Shown here: piece by piece, positions 1 through 10,039 of the stretch
Layout of the letters: each line of letters begins with the position of its first letter
Numbering within the stretch: the first letter of the stretch is position 1
Source of the DNA: Tetraselmis striata
Lineage: Eukaryota; Chlorophyta; Chlorodendrophyceae; Chlorodendrales; Chlorodendraceae
Direction: 5' to 3'
Assembly: GCA_006384855.1 (NCBI GenBank)
Contig: VCJN01002371.1
Location: 124,001-188,000 of the forward strand
DNA length: 64,000 nt
Notes under the pieces: model-generated
The model's input: only the letters and a program-made list of their open reading frames with translations
Databases searched by the model: none
Told to the model about the DNA's origin: nothing
Translations under genes and position numbers: made by a program

Positions 1-715
1 GGCTCACCGGCGCACGGCGGGCGCCGGCGCGCAGGGCAGCGCGGCTGGCGGTGGAGGTGGAGGCCATAGCGGTGCAGCTCATGATGGCGAGAGAGAGGAC
101 GAGAGAGGACGGCGGGGTGTGCCTGCTTGTGCGGTGGGAGAGAAGTGACCTCCAACACCCAGAGCGATTGCAGCTTTGTGCCACGACGCCACTGCAAACC
201 CAGGCTGCTCGGTGATACGCCGGTCTGTCACCCCGGTAGCGTAGCCTCTGCCAGCCTGGCTGCCAACTCACGCATGTGTATGGATGGTTTTCATATGTAG
301 AGTCAGAACAATCTCTTGCCGAATAAAAATCCGTACTTAAAAGCTTAATGTTGCTGCGATCTTTCCCAGCTCGGCGATCTTGTCGCATCTCGTGAATCAT
401 CGACATTGAAATTCTGGACTGTTCTGCAGCGTTCACTACATTAATATCGCGATAATATAACGGATTATTGTAAGATTTACATTCAGAGGTCCGAATCTGT
501 CCCACAATACGTACGGAGCACATATTTCGGCATCCGACGTGCTGCACAGATCTCATTATTTCCGAGATATTATCGGCATGCGGGTACCGGTAATACTTAC
601 GGTACCTGCACTCACTAGTCGTGATGTACTCATCGTACTAGCGACTACCACGTGCCGTATCGAGTAAGAAGCTCGACATTACCGACGACAAAATCCTCAA
701 TCCTTACATTTTTCC
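1..715. other. No gene recognised (left edge)
   Basis: I see no supportable coding exon in these 715 bases. The first ~300 bases are GC-rich and could be the end of a gene lying outside the window. The remainder is AT-richer intergenic sequence leading into the 3' end of a LINE fragment. Confidence 0.4.
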
Positions 716-1390
716 CCGCCCCCGGGACAGGGGACTGGCACCAGTGAAACCCTTGCAGCGTCTCTACGACGGCGGTTTAGGCAGCGATCCAGCTACGGAA
801 AGCCCTGGGTACGCGACGCTCCGTTATAGTCATCAAGCAAATTGCCGAAGCATTCTGCAAAACTAATTGAATGCCAGTGACAAATTTCCATCACTATTGG
901 ATCATCGTCTAAAACACTGCCATCAAAATACCCGGTACTGACCACATAAGGTCCGCCCTACGCGTTTGGGCGTCGGCCCATTCGAGTAATGCGAGTTGGG
1001 GGCAAGCCCCAACCCGCGGAGCAAAACATTTCGGGAGTGCGATACATGTGCAACAAAAAAGGCAATGTGAGGGAGGGCCCGACGCCATAGCTGGAACATT
1101 TTCCCATTCCCAGTAAAATCCAGGGCGCCGTGAAGGGAGGGGGGGACCCCGCCCAAAATAAAGGCAGTTAAGTCCTCATATGTTGACGCAATAATAACTT
1201 GACTACTAATAAAATCCCTGAACTCCGGAACTAACAACCCAAAATTATGACGGTGATACCCCCGCCCACCGCATGCACTCCACCAACATATGTTCGATAG
1301 TCTCACATTCACCTCCGCCACATGCATGGCAGTGTTGAAGGAACCGCTCAGGCAATCCTTACATGCAACTACAATGTGTGTGTTCAAACA
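716..1390 (-). mobile_element. Non-LTR retrotransposon (LINE) 3' fragment, copy 1
   Basis: This minus-strand fragment matches the larger LINE copy at 40.6-41.9 kb in both its 3' untranslated region (the segment beginning CCCCCGGGACAGG at about 719) and its C-terminal coding region. The shared peptide includes YHRHNFGLLVPEFRDFISSQ and ILGGVPPSLHGALDFTGNG. The zinc-knuckle region just upstream is out of frame here, so this copy is dead. The fragment ends abruptly near 1390, as expected for 5'-truncated LINE insertions. A short T run (A run on the element strand) precedes the 3' end. Family membership is clear from comparison inside the window; the exact clade is not. Confidence 0.8.
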
Positions 1391-2399
1391 ATCAATAGTT
1401 CAAGCTAACAACGTATGGATTCCGGGCCAAGCTCTCGGATCCGCCACGTGATGGATGACGGGACGGCTGTGACAGCGGCGGAGGATTTCATGCATTTATT
1501 TGATGATGGATTTTCCCATGTCCCGGGAGCGTGAAAAACGCGGATTTCATCCATTTCATCTTGCTGGACCGTCTCGTCGTCGGCACCCAGCCTACCGCTT
1601 ACTCCCTCACCGGTAGGTATCGTTTTCGGTAGGCAGTCGCTAAGGATAGGGATATCTGTTGTTATGCGCACGCGGCGGGTGTTGTTGGAGCGAGTCTCTG
1701 CTTGCGTGCATGGTACCTTGGGCGGCATTCTCTCTGCATGAGTGCAGACGGCCAAGTATGATGCGTTTGCCCGTGCTCATTCCGCACCCTCTTCTGGCTG
1801 GTGTTGCTTACACCTCGCAACTGTTGTAGTGGACGTTATCTATTGCCTATTCGGGTGGTTTCCTCATCGCCTTTTGCAGCTAGCTCATGTAACTATCATT
1901 TAGATATCCGTTGTTATCGATTGAGGACATGCACCCGCGGTAGGTACTACTGCACCAGTAGCTGTCACAGCAATCCCATTTAAAATTCGAGCAACATTTA
2001 TGGTACCGGAATAATGTACATGAGATTCGGTCGTTTCAAGTTCAGTGTGGTTTTGCCAAACATGTTGTCTCACAGTGTAAAGAGCCGAATGGCCACATAA
2101 GGTTTAGTTAGTAGTGATGAAAGCGTGGAGGGGATACGGAGTCACGTGGGCACTGTTCGTAACACATCGAGACTATAGCTAGGAGGTGGCATGCTCGGCT
2201 GTTACGGCTTCTTTTATGCCTAGCTACTCGTGATGCACACGAACGGGCGCAGCATCAGGTGAATTAGTAACCCGTACCACTTAGCAGCACATGTGTACGT
2301 AGCCGGTTAGGACGCACGGGAGGAAACCCCATAAACTAGTCTAGAACGTTTCAAATTGAGTATGGATTTGCCAGTGAAGAGCGAACGAAGAGTGCGACT

Positions 2400-3510
2400 G
2401 ACAAAGCAAGAGTCACGCCTGGTCACGAAGGGGGCACCGGGCGGAACGCCACATGTAGAGTCGTTTGAACTTGGACACAACGAAGGGGCGCGATGTGATG
2501 GCCGAAGAAGAACCACGCGCCAGGTGAAGGGAGGACGTTGGGGTCGATGTAGTCCAAAAGACGTCGGAATTTGTGGCCCATCCGCCTTGATGGCGAATGC
2601 AGCATATATAGGCTGTATCCTTGCGGATAAGGTGTGAGGTCCAAGAATAAGTGCCAACGGGAGCGCTGGGGCAGCACCGACGAGACGAACGGCCGTAGAG
2701 AGCCAGTTCGACATTGTCGCAGCAATCCACGACTACTTGGACTACTACTCGCTTGGGGTGACCGCCCAGAAGTTAATCTCGGCCAAGGCCAAGGGCATTT
2801 AGAAATCAGGAGGGCAGACCGGATGTTGTCGATAAAGTGGTGCATAAGACGGGCGACACGAGGGTGCTCCGGCACTACGGGAAGGGGTCGGGGCCGCGCC
2901 GGTGAGCACGGCCCTTCTTACTACGGTGCACCTACCTGCATGGTGATGTTGTACGAGTCGAGATGCACGTCCCATACTCGGCATGACACACCAATAAGTC
3001 CCTTGGCAAAAACACGAAGTTGACAACCGAGAGCATGAGGGCTCGGAAGTCGTACTAGTACTCGGGGGAGAGAGTAGACACTTGGCTCGTTTGACACATG
3101 AGTAAGCGATATCGTTCGGCAGGTAACGGGACGCGCAAAGGATGAGGAGCCTCCATATGCGGCGTTGCCTGAGTAGCAGTTGGCCTCGACGACGCGGGGC
3201 GGTGAGGTATAGGCTGTCTTTAGCGATGGGGTCGATGTTGCGCAGTTCGAAGAACGTGTTGATTGCTGACACATAGGGTTATTGCAACGACTTAGCCCCA
3301 ATCTAACCCCGCTCACCAATCCAAGCGACGTACCAAACGAAGGTGGCAGTAGCCGCCTCCAACGGGCTGATGTTCTTGGAGTCGTGGCAGAATTCCGCGA
3401 AACCATACATCTTGCCGGCGTAGCTCTTGGGGAGCGTGTTATAGAGGAGGGAGCTGGAGAGGAGGTCGATGGTGCGCTGCCCCGGCTCGTCCGAGGCGAA
3501 CGCTTCATGT
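2400..3510 (-). pseudogene. Tyrosine recombinase remnant of DIRS-like element
   Basis: The minus-strand frames together give the C-terminal signature of the recombinases of algal DIRS/PAT elements: an Arg box with the pattern TSHxxRK, a GGWATNSD segment, and DYIDP followed by a FFG-type motif. At least one frameshift separates the Arg box from the Tyr box. The 3508-2921 region probably covers the more N-terminal part, but there the match is too eroded for me to align. In life the enzyme would integrate circular double-stranded DNA intermediates, in place of the integrase of LTR elements. This copy cannot be functional. Confidence 0.55.
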
Positions 3511-5164
3511 AGACGGGCTTGGAATCAAGCCGCCCCTAGGGCAAGAGCCTCGGGCTTGTCAATCCCGTAGGTGCGACGTTTTACCGACGGTGGAGTAACT
3601 GGAGGCCGGCCCATTCCGGCAAAATAATCGGCCGCAACGGTTAAGTTGCCGGCAATTGGAAGGTAATTGCTAGATGGGTTAGTTTGGCCGCTGGTACGGG
3701 TTTGTGGGGCAATGTTCAGGTAGGCGGGCCGCCACGAGCGCCCGTCGCGTTCGTAGCGCCCGTCTCCTGCGTAACAGACACATGCGAATGATGGCCGTCG
3801 TGAACCATTTTTAGCCCGTAGAGTAGCAACCGACGGACGCATTGATGAAATGGTAGGGGACGAGACGAGTTGTTGAACCGTCAGCATGTGCAAGCGTGCG
3901 GATGGCTTATTTTTAGCCGCATTCTGCTGTGATCGTAAGAAACGCTGCACCGAGCAGCAAGGTGTAAATGAAGTTTGGATAGCTGGGGAGGTCCGGTCTG
4001 GACACGGCGGTGCGGCGCTCATCCAGTCGTTCAGCTATAATGGTCCGTTGTGCGACGGTCTACGAAAGGTGACCTCGCAAAGCGCTAGCAACTCCGACAG
4101 AAGGCGCCTCACGCCGTGACTCGTGCTCACCTTCGCGGCCACGCCCTCGACCGCCGCTGCGTCCACGTCTACGCCCGCGATCTGCGAGCGTCACCGCCAC
4201 CCGAGCAGTGCCAATAGCCTTCGTGTTGCTGACGACCGTCACCTCGAAGATCCGACGCTCGTAATCGCACATCATGTCGCCAAAAATAGCAAGTTCTCCG
4301 CTGCGAGCTTGAAATGCCGAGCCCGCAGTACGTCCAGCCCCCCTGATCACCGTGCACACGCCGTTTGATCTCGTTAAGTCTCCGCATGAAGGCTAGACGA
4401 AAGCGAAACGCCTTGTTGATGGCCTCGGCATGGTTCCGGGCGCGCGTGAGGTAAGAGGTGAAGTGGCGATTAGTGGGGAACGTAGAGCAGCACCTCGTCG
4501 AGAGCAACAAAGAGAGCGGCTTTGTGAGCCCTAAAGCATCACGTCATCCAAATGTACTCCTCTTGGGCCGGCGTACGCCGGTCATCTTGATTGAGGTAGT
4601 CGTTCGTCAGGTCGGTACGCAAAAGGAAAAGCCCAAGCAGTCGGTTGACCGGTCGAACGTCGTCCTCATAACCCGGCTCTGCTTGTTGCACTAGCTATGG
4701 CACCGCGAGTTAGTTATATCGTCCTCGTCACTTGCGGATTCTGCTCTGATACCGCCGCTCTGCTGGGCTAGCTACAACAATTCGGGGCGCGGCTGTCTGT
4801 CGGATGTCCCGCGACATGCTGCCCGGATCCAGAGCCATGTGCTCCATCTCCATCGACACCACATTTACGAGCCGTCAATTGGGCTAGCGACGATGCAACT
4901 TCGAGCATCCATGTAGAATGGGCATGCATGTCCGCTACTCTGCTTGCATCGATTCGAGCGTCGGCCCGGCGACATGGTCTCCACCTGACATGATGAATAA
5001 CGCACGAACGTGCGGATGAGAATTACACACAAGGATGCTGGTGAGCCAGGTGTGGTCCTGAAACATGCAATCTGTGACCTTTTCCACAGCAAGTTACGGG
5101 ATAGTTAATCAGCGAAACTGGAAGATGATAGGCGGCTGCTATTGATCGCTATATCTAACGTGCT

Positions 5165-5306
5165 GCACACGAACGGGCGCAGCGACGGGTGAACTAGTAA
5201 CCCGTACCACTTAGCACACATGTAGCGGGAAAATCGGTTGGGTAAATTAGTTTAGAGGATTTCGCTGCGGGTATAGCACATTTCACAAGGATCGTCTGGT
5301 TTGCCG
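5165..5306. repeat. Terminal repeat related to 2236-2380, sharing its tail with 5566-5593
   Basis: The first part matches 2236-2300 (CACACGAACGGGCGCAGC and AGTAACCCGTACCACTTAGC). The last 28 bases, beginning ATTTCACAAGGATCGTCTGG, recur exactly at 5566-5593 just inside the neighbouring element. This links the recombinase-bearing and RT-bearing neighbours as members of one family. Confidence 0.65.
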
Positions 5307-5387
5307 AAGAATGCCAGGTCTGGTTACAGGTTGTGATATTCAGGAATTTGCAGGCATACGATCCCACAGCCAGGGAGGGTCGGGCGG

Positions 5388-5566
5388 GCTGTGGTGCGCT
5401 CGATGGAGCGTGCCACAGCAAAGGAGAGTGACCGGTCGGTCCGCCGTGAAGGCAGGTGGTGGCTCTGACCGGCCCCCGCAATCGTGCGCGCGCACACACG
5501 CGCTACGGGCGCCGCGCCAGGGCTATCTCGTACAGGTAGAGAAACCACATAAACTAGTTTAGAACA
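5388..5566. repeat. Direct repeat of young DIRS-like element (3' copy)
   Basis: It appears identical to 8151-8329. It opens with an imperfect palindrome around the tetraloop GATG (TGTGGTGCGCTC / GAGCGTGCCACA) and ends with ACTAGTTTAGAACA. It is followed by a tail also found at 5279-5306. Confidence 0.85.
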
Positions 5567-5593
5567 TTTCACAAGGATCGTCTGGTTTGCCGA

Positions 5594-7858
5594 CTAGAAA
5601 ATGCCGGGCGCAGCAGGCCACGGGCGGGGGTCACGGGCGGGAATGTTGAAGGCGACGACAGGCCAGCGGGGTGCGCCCACAGGAAGGCGGTCGCCGGTAC
5701 GGCCAGGAATGAAGAGGTCGTGGCGCGGCTTCCAAGAGCGCATGTCGGAGCACATCTCCGAGAGGAGCTGGTACCAAGCTTTGTCAGGCCAGTAGGGAAC
5801 AATGACGATGGCTGGGGCACCGCTGGACTCAAGTTTGGAGACTAGATCGCCGATGAGGTTCCACGGAGGGTTACACCAGTTACGTTCGCAACGCCATGCA
5901 GCGTCGGAGAGGCGCAGGGCGTCGACGGCCTCGCACCGCGGGTCACGCCAACGGGCGTTGTAGCGGGGCAGGAGGGCGTTTTCAGAAGTCGCGAAGCGGT
6001 CGATGGTGCAGGCGCCCCATTTAGCAGTGAGCGAGGCGAATCGACGAGGGTTGAACTGCCAGTCGTCGCAATCAACCTCGCGACTAAGGCGGTCAGCCCA
6101 GATATTCGCCGCAGAACGGATGTAGCGCACGGAAAGGGTGATGCCGTGCGTGTCCATGAGGTACCACGTTTTGCGTAGCTCAGCCATGAGGCGTGGAGAG
6201 CGAGAGGTGAGGTTAGTGAGGACGCCGACAACTGCTTGGTTATCCTCGTGCAAGCGGATGTGGCGGTTTTGGAGCATGGGGAGGAAGGACTCGATAGCCA
6301 AGCGGACGGCTTTGAGCTCTTTCAGGGTAATGTGCGCATTGCGGTCATCGTCGTACCAAAAACCCCGAGCTTCATGGTGCTCGTTCAAAACGGCACCCCA
6401 GCCGTAAGACGAACTGTCGACGTGTAGGTATCCGGTTTCGACGGGGCGGTTAATGGGGCGGCCGTTGTGTTGGGTGGGCACACCCACCCACCATTGCAGA
6501 TCGCGCTCGAGCTGGCGGGTAAGCTTGACGCGGCCGGACCAAGAGTCGCGCGTCTTGAGCACATCATGCAGCTCACGAAGGTAGAAACGGGCAGGGGCAA
6601 TGGCCAAGTAGAGAAACTGGCATTTGCCCGCGAGAGCGGCCAACTCGCGAGCTGGCAACCACCGACGATCGCGTTTTGCTCGTTGGATTAGGCGTTTGGC
6701 CACGCGAGCAATGCTGGCGAGTTTCTCAGCGGGCGCACGAAGAGTAGGTGACCCCGATGTGTCAATTTCTAACCCCAGGTGCACGAGCTTCTGGGTGGGC
6801 TCCCACACGCCCTTGTTGGGGTTGCGCAGCAGGCCAAAGCCCGAGAGGTGGCGTTCGATGTAGTCACGTTGCCAGATGGCCTCAGCCTGAGTCCGAGCTA
6901 GAAACAGGAAATCGTCCATGTAGGGCAACATGCGCAGGCCAAATCGTCGCCGGAAAATAGGTGTGCCATCTGCTTCAGCCGGGTTACGACGCAATGCCCT
7001 AGTGAGGACGTTGGTGAATTGGCAGAAGTAATAGGGGGACAGAGACCAGCCCATGGGAAGGCCAGCCAGTCGGTACAGAGTGCCGCGGTAATCGACAGTG
7101 AAAAAATCCCTGTCCTCAGGGGCGATTCCAACCGCGTAAAACCCGTCTTGCAGGTCCATCTGTAACATGTAGTCCCCAGGGCGCGCCAGGTTGCGTAAAT
7201 GCGAAAGCGTCTCAAACGAAAGATCGCGCGTCTCACAATAGCGGTTCAGGGGGCGAAGGTCAATGATGAGCCTCCATTTGTTTGTTCCAGGCTTAGGAAC
7301 CAGGAACAGCCGGGACACCCATTTTGCGCAGTAGCCTCGCTCCCAGGCCCCAACGGCCAGGAAGCGAGCCAATTCACCGTCCATAAACTCCAGTTGAGCA
7401 GGAGTAGCATCCCCCATTGACACCCCCTGATGAAAAGAAGGTGGGGCAAGCCCGTCCAAGAAAGGAACGCGTACACCTCGGGATATCCAGTTGAGAACAC
7501 TGCGATTTGCGCCAGCGGCTTGCCAGTTGCCGAGATTACGACGGACGCGATGTCTCATAAAAGGGGAGTCGGGAGTACAGGAATTGGCGCGATGGATGTC
7601 GCGAGGGGGGCGAGCAGAGCGCCCTGTCGCTCTGCTGGCCCTCTCCGCGTCGGCGTCAGGGTCCACGGTGCGCGGCACAGTAGGAGTGCCGCGGCGTGGG
7701 AGTAGCCATGTGCCACTGGGCGCTGGCTTGGCCACTGGCAGTGTACTGTCACTTTGTACTCGAATCTGTACTAGACGACGGGCATACGCCGGCATACGCC
7801 CCAATCGGAGCGCATCGCGACACCTACGCCGAGTAGGGGCCCGTACAGATCGAGCCAT
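5594..7858 (-). CDS. Retroelement polyprotein: reverse transcriptase, RNase H, Dam-like methyltransferase
   Basis: The ORF runs 754 codons from the ATG at 7858 and is intact. Residues 1-140 are basic and low in complexity. The RT domain (about 150-360) shows NKWRLIIDLRPLN, LPMGWSLSPYYF and the catalytic YMDDFLFL at about 313-320. The RNase H domain (about 475-600) shows HVDSSSYGWG, an LKELKAV glutamate and HEDNQAVV. A C-terminal domain (about 620-700) has IDRFATSENALLPRYN followed by CNPPWN; NPPW is the catalytic-type motif of N6-adenine methyltransferases and is a known feature of DIRS-group pol proteins. The protein would copy element RNA into DNA. No protease, integrase or recombinase is fused to it. 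Two decayed homologues lie at 42.6-44.6 and 53-56 kb. An upstream GTG in frame gives two more residues, but the ATG is the likelier start. Confidence 0.9.
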   Translation of the reverse strand: MARSVRAPTRRRCRDALRLGRMPAYARRLVQIRVQSDSTLPVAKPAPSGTWLLPRRGTPTVPRTVDPDADAERASRATGRSARPPRDIHRANSCTPDSPFMRHRVRRNLGNWQAAGANRSVLNWISRGVRVPFLDGLAPPSFHQGVSMGDATPAQLEFMDGELARFLAVGAWERGYCAKWVSRLFLVPKPGTNKWRLIIDLRPLNRYCETRDLSFETLSHLRNLARPGDYMLQMDLQDGFYAVGIAPEDRDFFTVDYRGTLYRLAGLPMGWSLSPYYFCQFTNVLTRALRRNPAEADGTPIFRRRFGLRMLPYMDDFLFLARTQAEAIWQRDYIERHLSGFGLLRNPNKGVWEPTQKLVHLGLEIDTSGSPTLRAPAEKLASIARVAKRLIQRAKRDRRWLPARELAALAGKCQFLYLAIAPARFYLRELHDVLKTRDSWSGRVKLTRQLERDLQWWVGVPTQHNGRPINRPVETGYLHVDSSSYGWGAVLNEHHEARGFWYDDDRNAHITLKELKAVRLAIESFLPMLQNRHIRLHEDNQAVVGVLTNLTSRSPRLMAELRKTWYLMDTHGITLSVRYIRSAANIWADRLSREVDCDDWQFNPRRFASLTAKWGACTIDRFATSENALLPRYNARWRDPRCEAVDALRLSDAAWRCERNWCNPPWNLIGDLVSKLESSGAPAIVIVPYWPDKAWYQLLSEMCSDMRSWKPRHDLFIPGRTGDRLPVGAPRWPVVAFNIPARDPRPWPAAPGIF

Positions 7859-8150
7859 GCCCACACGGGAAAGGGCAGCCAGGGGTTACTGTTGGTCGAC
7901 ACTGGTCGAAGGTCTTGGACCTTGTTCCACTGAATGGGGAAGCGCTGCAGCTTCGTCCTCTCCTCGCGTTGGGCGAGTAATCAGCAGCTCGTTCGCGGGT
8001 AGTAGTTAGCACGTCGCAAGCGGCGCGCGTACATTAACCACACAAACCCTAACGGGTTTCTCCCAGGGGGGGCCCCGAAAGGCGTCGCTCACCGTACATG
8101 GTACGATGGCGGAAGACCGGCACCCTGCGCGGCAAAATTGCCGCGACTTT

Positions 8151-8329
8151 GCTGTGGTGCGCTCGATGGAGCGTGCCACAGCAAAGGAGAGTGACCGGTC
8201 GGTCCGCCGTGAAGGCAGGTGGTGGCTCTGACCGGCCCCCGCAATCGTGCGCGCGCACACACGCGCTACGGGCGCCGCGCCAGGGCTATCTCGTACAGGT
8301 AGAGAAACCACATAAACTAGTTTAGAACA
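8151..8329. repeat. Direct repeat of young DIRS-like element (5' copy)
   Basis: It appears identical to 5388-5566 over 179 nt and is followed by unrelated sequence. It marks the upstream end of the minus-strand element. Confidence 0.85.
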
Positions 8330-9092
8330 CAACGGCTGGTGGAATAAATAACGAATACTCACCGAAACGCGAACGTTGACAATATAATACCGGTACAGAA
8401 AGTGATTGCTCTATGAAGGTGCCGACTCCGAGGTGACACTTTCTCGGGAGGGCACCCTCAGATGTCGGGCCGAGGGCGCGACATGCTTGGCCGGATTCTT
8501 GCTGAGTTTTGGAATAAGGTGATCAAACGAATAGTCCGTTATGTAACGTATTAAGATTCGTATGGTATTCGTAATTTTGCAGTCTTAAACCGCGAGACCT
8601 TAAATATGATCGGAATTCTAAAACGGATTGCGGTGGTCGTTTTTGCATGTCTATTGCTGCATGCACGGGCGTGAAGGGAAACACCAGATCGATGATAGGG
8701 CGCCTCCGCCCGACCGGCAGCCTCCACTTCCGAACAACGAAAAAGCAACTGCGCACGAAATGAGAACAACATGCATTACACGCAAATCAGAGCTTCAGTG
8801 CGATCTACTCGCTTACCGCACGTACCCCGTAGATATATAGCAATATCAGATGAAAGCACCAACGCAAAATGACAGGATAAGAATGACGAAGATTGGCTGA
8901 CTGCGTCAACCTCACACCATCGATATCTGCAGCGGCCAGCAACTGACTCGTGACTCAATCAATGGCCACTTGATCACATGGGGCTGGGATACCGTTGAGG
9001 GCATACAATGGAGGAATGAGGAGGCCAGCAGTAGTGAGCAAGGATATCTACTACGGGTAGTTCCTCCCCCACTGCTGTGGTGGACGTAAAAC
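8330..9092. other. No gene recognised
   Basis: AT-richer intergenic sequence. ORFs on both strands are short and without family resemblance. A GGAATTCTAAAA motif near 8610 recurs near 57135. Confidence 0.4.
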
Positions 9093-9357
9093 CAGCTCAG
9101 TGCTTCCTCGACATGCCCTTAATTTGCTGCTTTGCCATATACGGACATATAGCCTCTCTCGCAGGCGTATTCGCCCACCAAGCAGCGCACATACTCGTTG
9201 CGCATGCCTGGGGGCCCGGCCACCATGTGCTGCTTGAGTTGTTGGTACGGTACGCGCATGTCCTCGTCGACCGGAATATCAATACCGGAATATAGTTCAG
9301 TGCTTCCTTGACATGCCCTTGATTTGTTACTTTGCTATATATGGACATATAGCCTCC
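9093..9357 (+). repeat. Pair of ~65-bp direct repeats 201 bp apart
   Basis: The segment 9093-9157 (TCAGTGCTTCCTCGACATGC followed by a GGACATATAGCCTC end) is repeated with scattered substitutions at 9294-9357. This looks like a local duplication. No coding potential is evident in either copy. Confidence 0.7.
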
Positions 9358-10039
9358 CCAGCAGAGGCTCCTCCCCCGCCCCTCCCGTGTGGCACCAGAC
9401 GTACCACTCACAGATATGCGGACCACCCGCAGCCGCAGCACCTGCCGCGATTGCATTACAACTCTCGGTTCAGAGGCCAATAGTGGCAGCACTGCCCATC
9501 GGGGCCGGCCAACGGTCTGTCCCGCGTTCGCAACATACTTGGCCGACATGCCCGCCCACACGGTGGCCCACCGCCGAGGCGGCCCCTACGCCCACACGGC
9601 TGCCTACACATGCATGCACCGCCCGCTGGGTGAGGCTGCACGTCAGCGATGAAGTCACCGCGCGAGCATCAACGACCCCACCAAACACCGCAGACCATTC
9701 ACCGAGCCGCGTGTTCACCAGTCTCCTCAGCAGCTAGTTGGGAGCCTCGATCCGCGTCTCTGCATTGTTACACTTTCTCAGGCGGCAACGTGTGGGTGCC
9801 TGTGTGCGGATGTCTGTGGGAGGGCGAGTGTGTGTTGTGGCGGGTTCGACGAGAGGGGGGGAAGGGGGTTTGGGCCCGGGGGGGGGGACCAGCTGAGCCT
9901 GGAGGCGACAAGCGCACGGCGAACATCGGGCAACAAGACTGCGGCCAACACCCGACCTCGTTGGCACATATGAGGTGGCAGTAGTAGCGCCCGCAGTGTG
10001 TGTGTGTGTGAGAGAGAGGAGTGGGGGAGGGGGGGGGGC
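9358..10039. other. 3' flank of the PQBP1-like gene; no other gene recognised
   Basis: Apart from the downstream region of the minus-strand PQBP1-like gene I see nothing supportable. A TGTAA (minus strand, near 9767) would match the polyadenylation signal used by many green algae. At about 270 bases past the stop codon it is only a candidate. Confidence 0.35.

Larger units (their letters stand above)
2236..5310 (-). mobile_element. Degenerate DIRS/PAT-like retroelement with gag-like and recombinase remnants
   Basis: The segment is bounded by two related repeats, 2236-2380 and 5165-5306, which share ACACGAACGGGCGCAGC and a following stretch with AGTAACCCGTACCACTTAGC. On the minus strand, 4510-4060 carries a degenerate gag-like stretch ending in an Arg/Gly-rich tail. 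The segment 2875-2400 carries broken C-terminal pieces of a tyrosine recombinase: a SHLIRKD-like arginine box, HQGGWATNSD, and LLDYIDPNVLPSPGAW, where the Tyr of YIDP would be the nucleophile. These pieces lie in different frames, so the recombinase is a pseudogene. No reverse transcriptase is visible between the repeats. It directly abuts the young RT-bearing element at 5.4-8.3 kb, and the repeat tails of the two are related. Confidence 0.6.
5388..8329 (-). mobile_element. Young DIRS/PAT-like retroelement flanked by identical 179-bp direct repeats
   Basis: Two direct repeats, 5388-5566 and 8151-8329, appear base-for-base identical over 179 nt and enclose one intact minus-strand ORF (RT, RNase H and a C-terminal methyltransferase-like domain). 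Identity of the repeats plus an unbroken 754-codon ORF indicates a recent insertion. No tyrosine recombinase, integrase or aspartic protease is seen between the repeats. Only about 290 bases lie between the ORF start and the upstream repeat, too little for a full gag. The RT is of the DIRS/PAT type by its RNase H and Dam-like tail, so I infer a non-autonomous or split member of that order rather than a classical LTR element. Confidence 0.75.

Noticed and set aside
5388..8329. Interpretation as a classical LTR (gypsy or copia) retrotransposon
   Set aside because: No protease or integrase, no TG...CA repeat ends, and the RT with Dam-like tail is of the DIRS group.
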